A program made the translations under genes and the position numbers. A stretch of 11,252 nt of DNA from NCBI GenBank assembly GCA_004297865.1, contig SCSO01000197.1:1-11252 (forward strand), in the 5' to 3' direction. Position 1 is the first letter of the stretch. Each line of letters starts with the position of its first letter. Below the pieces are notes generated by a model. The model saw only the letters and a list, made by a program, of their open reading frames with translations. It was not told where the DNA came from and made no database searches. This DNA is from Legionella sp. (GTDB lineage Bacteria > Pseudomonadota > Gammaproteobacteria > Legionellales > Legionellaceae). Shown here one piece after another: positions 6,534 to 11,252 of the stretch.

Positions 6534-7430
6534 ATGACAAAACCGACAACATTTCAAGATATCATTTTAACTCTCCAGCAATATTGGGCTAACCAAGGCT
6601 GTGTGATCTTACAACCCTTGGATATGGAAGTCGGCGCAGGTACCTTTCATCCGGCTACCTTTTTACGAGCGATAGGTCCTGAACCATGGTCTGCGGCGTA
6701 TGTACAACCCTCAAGACGGCCTACAGATGGGCGCTACGGTGAAAATCCCAATCGAGTACAGCATTATTATCAATTTCAAGTTGTACTTAAACCTTCACCT
6801 TTAGATATTCAAGATAAGTATTTAGATTCTTTAAGGGCTTTAGGAGTGGATCCTTTAGTCGATGATATTCGTTTTGTTGAGGACAATTGGGAATCTCCAA
6901 CTTTAGGGGCTTGGGGTCTAGGTTGGGAAGTTTGGCAAAATGGTATGGAAGTATCACAATTTACCTATTTTCAACAGGTGGGTGGTTTAGTCTGCAAACC
7001 AGTGACTGGTGAATTAACTTATGGGCTAGAACGTCTAGCCATGTACATTTTAAATGTGGACAATCTCTTTGATTTGCCCTGGAGCAAAACACCCAATGGC
7101 ATCATTACCTATGGCGATGTCTTTCATCAAAATGAAGTGGAAATGTCGACTTATAATTTTGAGCATGCCAATGTCGAGCAGTCATTCAAACTCTTCGATT
7201 ATTATGAAAGTGAAGCACAAAAATTAATTGAACTGCAATTACCACTTCCAGCTTATGAAATGGTGATAAAGGCCTCGCATTCATTTAACCTACTTGATGC
7301 GCGCAAGGCGATCTCGGTTACTGAGCGCCAACGCTTTATTTTAAGAGTTCGGCAATTGTCGCGAGCTGTGGCGCAAGCATACTATGAAGCGCGAGAGGCT
7401 TTGGGCTTCCCAATGGCAAAAGGTGAGTAA
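6534..7430 (+). CDS. glyQ: Glycyl-tRNA synthetase alpha subunit
   Basis: GlyQ is the catalytic alpha subunit of the heterotetrameric bacterial glycyl-tRNA synthetase, which activates glycine with ATP and charges tRNA-Gly together with GlyS. The 298 residues match the family's usual 290-305. Highly conserved blocks are present: the MEVGAGTFHPATFLRAIGPE segment (31-50), YVQPSRRPTDGRYGENPNR (56-74), FVEDNWESPTLGAWGLGWE (114-132), EVSQFTYFQQVGG (139-151) and the class II motif 3 GLERLAMY (164-171). The ribosome binding site before the ATG is poor (GAGA at 6525-6528), and the hairpin at 6479-6513 lies close upstream. No convincing separate promoter is visible; an isolated TCTAAT (6515-6520) lacks a -35 partner. 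The stop overlaps the glyS start by one base (TAATG). Confidence 0.98.
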   Translation: MTKPTTFQDIILTLQQYWANQGCVILQPLDMEVGAGTFHPATFLRAIGPEPWSAAYVQPSRRPTDGRYGENPNRVQHYYQFQVVLKPSPLDIQDKYLDSLRALGVDPLVDDIRFVEDNWESPTLGAWGLGWEVWQNGMEVSQFTYFQQVGGLVCKPVTGELTYGLERLAMYILNVDNLFDLPWSKTPNGIITYGDVFHQNEVEMSTYNFEHANVEQSFKLFDYYESEAQKLIELQLPLPAYEMVIKASHSFNLLDARKAISVTERQRFILRVRQLSRAVAQAYYEAREALGFPMAKGE

Positions 7431-9502
7431 TGGTCAGTGATTTTATTTTTGAATTAGGTTGTGAGGAATTGCCTTCTGCGGCAGTGGCGGCTTTGGCCAA
7501 TGAGTTTCAGCAACATTTTCTCGCGCTCCTAGATAAAGCGCAATTAAGTTATGGCGAAGTCAAAGCTTATGCCACTCCAAGACGAATTGCCTTAGCGGTT
7601 TTTGACTTACAAGGAACACAAAGTAGTCAAACCATGACTAGACGCGGACCAGCACTAGCTGCTGCTTTTGATGCAAGTGGAAAACCAACTCCAGCCTTGT
7701 TAGGTTTTGCGAAATCTTGCGGAGTTGAGGTTGCAGAACTCACTCAATTAAAAACCGATAAAGGCGAATGGATGGTCTCTGAAGTACAAACTGAAGGTAA
7801 GCGTACTCAGGAATTATTACCGGCCTTAGTCACTCAGGCACTAAGTGCCTTATCCATAGCAAAACCCATGCGTTGGGGAAAACGTGATGATGAGTTTGCC
7901 CGTCCCGTGCATTGGGCAGTCCTGTTGTTTGGTGAAGAAGTTATTCCTCATGAAATATTCGGTGTTACTACCGGTCGATTGAGCAAAGGGCATCGTTTTC
8001 ATCATCCGCAAGACATCGCAATCAAATCCGCTCGTTCTTATGAAGAGCAGATGCAAGCTGCCTTTGTTATCGCCGACTTTGCTAAACGTCGTCAATTGAT
8101 CCAAAAGCAAGTACAAGATATTGAGTCCTCTATTAATGCTCAGGCAATCATGCCAGAGGATTTATTAGACGAGGTGACCTCTATTGTGGAATGGCCTCAG
8201 GCTTTATTAGCGCAATTTGAAGAGGAGTTTCTTGAGGCACCTGCGGAAGCATTGATTGCGTCTATGCAAGCGCATCAGAAATGTTTTGCTCTCAAAAATG
8301 AACAAAACCATTTATTAGCACAATTTATTGCAGTGTCTAATATTAGTAGCACCAATGCTAAACAAGTCATTTTAGGTAATGAAAAAGTGATGCGCGCGCG
8401 CTTGAGTGACGCATTGTTTTTCTTTAGACAAGATAAAAAACAACCCCTAACTCAGCATATTCCTGCGCTATCTCAAGTGGTTTTTCAAACCAAACTCGGT
8501 AGTTTGCAGGACAAAGTACAACGAGTCCAAGCTTTAATGACGCATTTGATTCCCGATTTAGGGTTGGATGCGGAGCAGGCCAATCGCGCAGTTAGTCTAA
8601 GTAAATGTGATCTACTGACAGGCATGGTAGGCGAGTTTCCAGAATTACAAGGATTAATGGGCTATTATTATGCGCTAAATGATGGAGAGGATACTGCCGT
8701 AGCTGTGGCATTGAATGAGCAATACATGCCGCGTTTCGCAGCGGATCAATTACCTCAATCGAATTTGGGTTTAGCTTTATCTTTGGCAGACCGAATTGAT
8801 ACTTTAGTTGGTATTTTTGCGATTGGCCAAAAGCCATCAGGCGTGAAAGATCCTTTCAAACTTAGGCGGCATGCTTTGGCAGTCGTGCGTTTATTGATTG
8901 CTACTCCCGCACCTCTTCATTTGAGTGTTTTAATTGACGAAGGGGCCAGTCATTTTAATGATCAAATTAAAGTCGATAAAGCTTTGATTGCGGAACTCAA
9001 ACCTTTCATTTTAGATAGACTAAATGCTTATTATCAAAGTCAGAATGTAGGCGTTGATTTAGTGCAAGCAGTGCGAGCGCGTCAAGACGAATGGCTATTT
9101 GATATGGATAAACGCTTAAATGCCTTAAAAGATTTTATTACTTTGCCTGAGGCAGCTGCTTTATCGGCTGCTTGTAAACGTGTAAATAATTTACTACAAC
9201 ATGCCGGAAGCAAAACAACAACACATGAAATCAATGAGGAATTATTAGAAAATCAGGCAGAGCGAGATCTTTATATAGCTATAAAGCAAATGACTGATGT
9301 AGTAGACCCGCTTTATCGTGAAGGCGAGTATAGTCTCTTATTGAAAAAGTTAGCTAGCTTAAAGGAGCCTGTAGATGTTTTCTTCGAACAAGTAATGGTT
9401 ATGGTAGATGATGAGGCTGTGAAAAAAAATCGTTTAGGACTTTTGCAACGCTTACAACAACTCTTGCAAGGTGTTGCTGATATTTCCATATTGCAGATAT
9501 GA
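7430..9502 (+). CDS. glyS: Glycyl-tRNA synthetase beta subunit
   Basis: GlyS is the beta subunit of the same tetrameric synthetase and supplies tRNA recognition and anticodon binding. The 690 residues match the family (about 689). Visible family blocks are FELGCEELPSAAV near the N-terminus, TPRRIAL (about 49-55), TRRGPA (about 70-75), HQKCF (about 281-285), SKCDLLTGMVGEFPELQG in the HD-like part, LADRIDTLVGIFAIGQKPSG (about 451-470), DPFKLRR, and the C-terminal VDVFFEQVMVMVDDEAVKKNR. AGGTGAG (7421-7427) lies inside the glyQ end. The TAATG junction with glyQ suggests coupled translation, which fits the equal subunit stoichiometry. The stop overlaps gmhB by four bases (ATGA). No truncation or missing block is apparent. 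Confidence 0.97.
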   Translation: MVSDFIFELGCEELPSAAVAALANEFQQHFLALLDKAQLSYGEVKAYATPRRIALAVFDLQGTQSSQTMTRRGPALAAAFDASGKPTPALLGFAKSCGVEVAELTQLKTDKGEWMVSEVQTEGKRTQELLPALVTQALSALSIAKPMRWGKRDDEFARPVHWAVLLFGEEVIPHEIFGVTTGRLSKGHRFHHPQDIAIKSARSYEEQMQAAFVIADFAKRRQLIQKQVQDIESSINAQAIMPEDLLDEVTSIVEWPQALLAQFEEEFLEAPAEALIASMQAHQKCFALKNEQNHLLAQFIAVSNISSTNAKQVILGNEKVMRARLSDALFFFRQDKKQPLTQHIPALSQVVFQTKLGSLQDKVQRVQALMTHLIPDLGLDAEQANRAVSLSKCDLLTGMVGEFPELQGLMGYYYALNDGEDTAVAVALNEQYMPRFAADQLPQSNLGLALSLADRIDTLVGIFAIGQKPSGVKDPFKLRRHALAVVRLLIATPAPLHLSVLIDEGASHFNDQIKVDKALIAELKPFILDRLNAYYQSQNVGVDLVQAVRARQDEWLFDMDKRLNALKDFITLPEAAALSAACKRVNNLLQHAGSKTTTHEINEELLENQAERDLYIAIKQMTDVVDPLYREGEYSLLLKKLASLKEPVDVFFEQVMVMVDDEAVKKNRLGLLQRLQQLLQGVADISILQI

Positions 9503-10029
9503 CCAAGATTATTTTACTTGATAGAGACGGGGTGATTAATCAAGATTCCTTGCACTATATCAAAGGGGTGGATGAATTTATTGAAATTCCAGGAAGTATA
9601 GCTGCTATTGCCCGTCTGTCGCAGGCTGGTTATCAAATTGGCATTGCTACCAATCAATCAGGCGTATCTCGTGGTTTGTATACTGAAGAAGAATTAGCGC
9701 AAATTAATCATAAATTAATAAAGGCTGTCCAAACTGCTGGTGGAAAAATTGATGCTATTCGTTATTGTCTGCATTTACCAGAAGAAGGCTGCCGCTGCCG
9801 TAAACCACAACCTGGTATGTTATTGGATCTTGCCAAACATTTCGCTTGTTCTTTAGCAGAAGTATATTTTGTTGGCGATAGGCTTTCTGACATTCAAGCG
9901 GCTTTAGCAGCTGGAGCTCAACCAATTATGGTTTTATCCCCAATGACAGATAGGGAAGGGCTCACAGCTTATCCTGATGTTCCTATTTATTCTTCTTTAG
10001 CACAATTCGTTGACGAACTTTTGCAATGA
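9499..10029 (+). CDS. gmhB: D-glycero-D-manno-heptose 1,7-bisphosphate 7-phosphatase
   Basis: GmhB is a cytoplasmic HAD phosphatase that removes the 7-phosphate from heptose bisphosphate on the way to ADP-heptose for the LPS inner core. The 176-residue protein starts with the HAD nucleophile motif LLDRDGVIN (6-14; Asp8 and Asp10 catalytic), then TNQSGVSRG (51-59, motif II). The zinc loop has Cys90, His92, Cys98 and Cys100 (CLHLPEEGCRCRKP), followed by Lys102 and GDRLSDI (126-132, motif III/IV). The zinc loop is the short form with 5 residues between the His and the next Cys, unlike the longer E. coli loop. Short loops occur in other gammaproteobacterial GmhB proteins. The histidinol-phosphatase domain of HisB is the nearest alternative, but the adjacency to glyS matches the glyQ-glyS-gmhB order known from Pseudomonas. 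Start and stop overlap glyS and rsmJ by ATGA. Confidence 0.93.
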   Translation: MTKIILLDRDGVINQDSLHYIKGVDEFIEIPGSIAAIARLSQAGYQIGIATNQSGVSRGLYTEEELAQINHKLIKAVQTAGGKIDAIRYCLHLPEEGCRCRKPQPGMLLDLAKHFACSLAEVYFVGDRLSDIQAALAAGAQPIMVLSPMTDREGLTAYPDVPIYSSLAQFVDELLQ

Positions 10030-10748
10030 TTTCCATTAATACTCTAGGTTATGCATCTCCTGAATTACGTGTTAAAGCGGAGGCTTTGGCTGCGGATTTG
10101 CATTTCACAGTAGATCAAGACGCAATAAATTGCTTATTTTTGAGTAATGACTGTCTAGCTCTAAAATTACCAAATTTCTCTTTAATGAGTGCTGATTTTA
10201 GTTTGTCTACTTGGAAAAAGAGACAAACTGAAGGTAAAAAACAAGGATTAATCCGCGCATGTAAACCGCAACCAGGTATGAAGATCATTGATGCCACGGC
10301 AGGCTGGGGAAAGGACTCTGCTATTTTAGCTAGTTTTGGCGCAGAGGTGTTGATGTTAGAGCGTCATCCAGTTATGGGACTTTTATTGGCAGATGCTTTA
10401 GAACGTAGAACGGAAGCAGATGCGCAGCATATGAAATTAACTTTAGAAAATGCAGATTCTAAAAGCTATTTATTAGCTTTGCCCGAAAAAGATTATCCGG
10501 ATGTAATCTACATTGATCCTATGCATCCTGAGCGAACCAAATCAGCTTTAGTTAAAAAAGAAATGCAGGTATTGCAACAATTGATAGGTGCTGATCAGGA
10601 TGTCTTGGAGTTAATTCAATGCGCACGCACACGGGTAAAGCAACGAGTTGTGGTTAAATGGCCACAGAAAGTAAAAGGGGTGTTAGCTGCTGACGCAACT
10701 ATTACGGGAAAAACAGTACGTTTCGATCTTTACTTTCCACCACAATAA
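10026..10748 (+). CDS. rsmJ: 16S rRNA (guanine-1516-N2)-methyltransferase RsmJ
   Basis: RsmJ is an S-adenosylmethionine-dependent enzyme that methylates N2 of G1516 in 16S rRNA (E. coli numbering). The 240 residues include motif I DATAGWGKDSAILASFGAEV (89-108), the acidic/ribose motif LERHP (111-115), YIDPMHP (162-168, the DPP(F/Y)-like catalytic loop, DPMFP in E. coli) and the family signature KSALVKKEMQVLQQLIGAD (172-190), then RVVVKWP (207-213) and a VRFDLY strand near the end. The stretch before motif I, which in E. coli RsmJ holds a glycine/arginine-rich loop, is divergent here (KKRQTEGKKQG, 64-74). The ATGA overlap with gmhB suggests it is the last gene of the glyQ operon. Its stop lies within the terminator of the converging minus-strand gene, and I see no plus-strand U-tract after it. 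Confidence 0.92.
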   Translation: MISINTLGYASPELRVKAEALAADLHFTVDQDAINCLFLSNDCLALKLPNFSLMSADFSLSTWKKRQTEGKKQGLIRACKPQPGMKIIDATAGWGKDSAILASFGAEVLMLERHPVMGLLLADALERRTEADAQHMKLTLENADSKSYLLALPEKDYPDVIYIDPMHPERTKSALVKKEMQVLQQLIGADQDVLELIQCARTRVKQRVVVKWPQKVKGVLAADATITGKTVRFDLYFPPQ

Positions 10749-10769
10749 AAAAGGCATGATGTTCATGCC
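10747..10769 (-). terminator. Rho-independent terminator of the PA3496-family gene
   Basis: GGCATGA (10753-10759) and TCATGCC (10763-10769) form a perfect 7-bp stem with a 3-base loop. On the minus strand six U residues follow (10752-10747). The hairpin begins 17 bases after the small gene's stop. Its U-tract covers the last bases of the rsmJ TAA. In the plus direction the tail is not U-rich, so it should act mainly on the minus-strand transcript. Confidence 0.85.
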
Positions 10770-10786
10770 CTCAAATTCGTTTGGTA

Positions 10787-10951
10787 TTAAGCGTAGTCTT
10801 CTAATTCTTCTCTCAGGCGTTTTTCTTCAAATAAATCTTCAATTTTTCGTCTACGTGCTAATTTTGTTGAGGGACTAGCTTCTGGAACAATTTCTTCCGC
10901 TTCAGTAACCTCTTCTAGTATATCAAACTCATCAAAAGTACGAGTACTCAT
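10787..10951 (-). CDS. PA3496-family small protein
   Basis: A 54-residue protein, strongly acidic in its first 24 residues, then ARRRK (32-36) and an amphipathic charged helix IEDLFEEKRLREELEDY (37-53). This ending (R-R-x-IED...E-x-RL-x-x-EL-x-DY) is typical of the small proteins called PA3496 family, putatively linked to envelope integrity; no biochemical function is known to me. It has no signal peptide or membrane segment, so it is probably cytoplasmic. I chose the ATG at 10951 rather than the upstream ATG at 10984 because AAGGAG (10958-10963) lies 6 bases before it, while it touches the intermediate ATG (10957) and lies downstream of the first. It converges on rsmJ and ends in a good terminator. 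Confidence 0.75.
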   Translation of the reverse strand: MSTRTFDEFDILEEVTEAEEIVPEASPSTKLARRRKIEDLFEEKRLREELEDYA

Positions 10952-10957
10952 AGCCAT

Positions 10958-10963
10958 CTCCTT
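10958..10963 (-). promoter_or_regulatory. ribosome binding site that decides the start at 10951
   Basis: AAGGAG on the minus strand is a near-perfect Shine-Dalgarno sequence, 6 bases before the ATG at 10951. The longer reading from 10984 would place it inside the coding sequence and add eleven residues unlike the family. Confidence 0.75.
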
Positions 10964-10998
10964 AGCTAACCCGTTGAATTCCATTTCAAAATAAAAGC

Positions 10999-11026
10999 AA
11001 ATCTTCGTCCTTTATATCGAAGATTT
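10999..11026 (-). repeat. perfect 9-bp inverted repeat upstream of the PA3496-family gene
   Basis: AAATCTTCG (10999-11007) and CGAAGATTT (11018-11026) are exact reverse complements around a 10-base spacer. The minus-strand loop contains ATATAAAGGA, which holds a TATAAA. No good -35 box stands in front. It could be an operator over the promoter of the small gene or a leader hairpin. Confidence 0.5.
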
Positions 11027-11102
11027 AGTAATAAACATAACAGAATTTGAGGGGCAAAAGTAGTGGAATTTTTTGAGCATTAGATGGGGGTTTTAATAAC
11101 GA
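11027..11102. other. non-coding stretch with nothing recognisable
   Basis: Together with its flanks this belongs to a gene-free stretch of 301 bases (10952 to the window end). Apart from the inverted repeats listed separately, I see no open frame, RNA gene or clear promoter here. A promoter for the small minus-strand gene would be expected in it. Confidence 0.5.
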
Positions 11103-11151
11103 GCCTGTGCCCGGTTTTTATATTAGGCAATACTCAAAAACGGGCACGGGC
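11103..11151. repeat. long imperfect hairpin, probable REP-like unit
   Basis: The arm GCCTGTGCCC plus GTTTTT (11103-11112 and 11114-11119) pairs with AAAACGGGC-type sequence at 11136-11151, giving about 16 bp with one bulged G (11113) and one G-U pair. The loop is 16 bases. The right arm contains a small tandem repeat, GGGCAC twice. No U-tract follows on either strand, so it is not a standard terminator. Confidence 0.65.
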
Positions 11152-11252
11152 ACGAAATAAAGCGTAGGTTGGGTCGCGACCCAACATAACCATTTTATCT
11201 TCGCGCAAGATTTTTTGTTGGGTCATGACCCAACCTACATACGGGTTTCGTG
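11151..11252. repeat. nested palindromic repeat (REP/MITE-like), reaching the window edge
   Basis: Two 22-base arms (11164-11185 and 11217-11238) are inverted copies differing at two positions. Each arm contains an exact 18-base palindrome, GTTGGGTCGCGACCCAAC (11168-11185) and GTTGGGTCATGACCCAAC (11217-11234). Between them lies a small hairpin ATCTT-cgcgc-AAGAT (11197-11211). CACGAAA (11151-11157) is mirrored by TTTCGTG (11246-11252) at nearly equal distance, so the inverted symmetry extends to the last base of the window. The GTAGGTTGGGT motif resembles repeats scattered in many proteobacterial genomes. There is no coding capacity, so any movement would depend on an enzyme elsewhere. Confidence 0.75.

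Noticed and set aside
10952..10984. Longer start (65 residues) for the PA3496-family gene at 10984
   Set aside because: The strong AAGGAG lies downstream of that ATG and is correctly spaced only for the ATG at 10951. The extra residues do not resemble the family.
11101..11252. CRISPR array or tRNA gene at the right end
   Set aside because: The repeats are inverted, not direct with regular unique spacers, and no cloverleaf or CCA-end pattern is present.

Overview
The window is a chromosomal stretch of a moderately AT-rich gammaproteobacterium. The gene set points to a Legionella/Coxiella-like member of the Legionellales: a DsbA2/Com1-type periplasmic thiol oxidoreductase, a two-subunit glycyl-tRNA synthetase, RsmJ, a PA3496-family small protein, and a multi-membrane CHASE-domain sensor. 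The lineage is inferred from how the proteins look, since no database search was possible.

Left part (1-3154, all minus strand). A sensor protein runs off the left edge. Its first 395 residues carry about seven membrane segments followed by a CHASE sensor domain, and a sigma-S-like -10 element lies upstream. Next come mlaA, an outer-membrane phospholipid-transport lipoprotein with a hairpin terminator, and a proline iminopeptidase homologue whose nucleophile serine is replaced by glycine.

Middle and right part (3430-10748, all plus strand). uvrD (helicase II) has a recognisable sigma-70 promoter. It is followed by a DsbA2-like thiol oxidoreductase with a GTG start. A strong hairpin without a U-tract then precedes glyQ-glyS-gmhB-rsmJ. 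These last four genes overlap by 1, 4 and 4 bases and look like one translationally coupled transcript joining tRNA charging, LPS heptose synthesis and 16S rRNA methylation.

Right end (10747-11252). A small PA3496-family gene on the minus strand converges on rsmJ. Its terminator U-tract coincides with the rsmJ stop codon. The last 150 bases hold nested inverted repeats that look like a REP- or MITE-type element reaching the window edge.

Most of the window is ordinary housekeeping content, and I see no new multi-gene defence or mobile system. The most notable items are the apparently inactivated iminopeptidase, the composite palindromic repeat at the right end, and the hairpin in front of glyQ.
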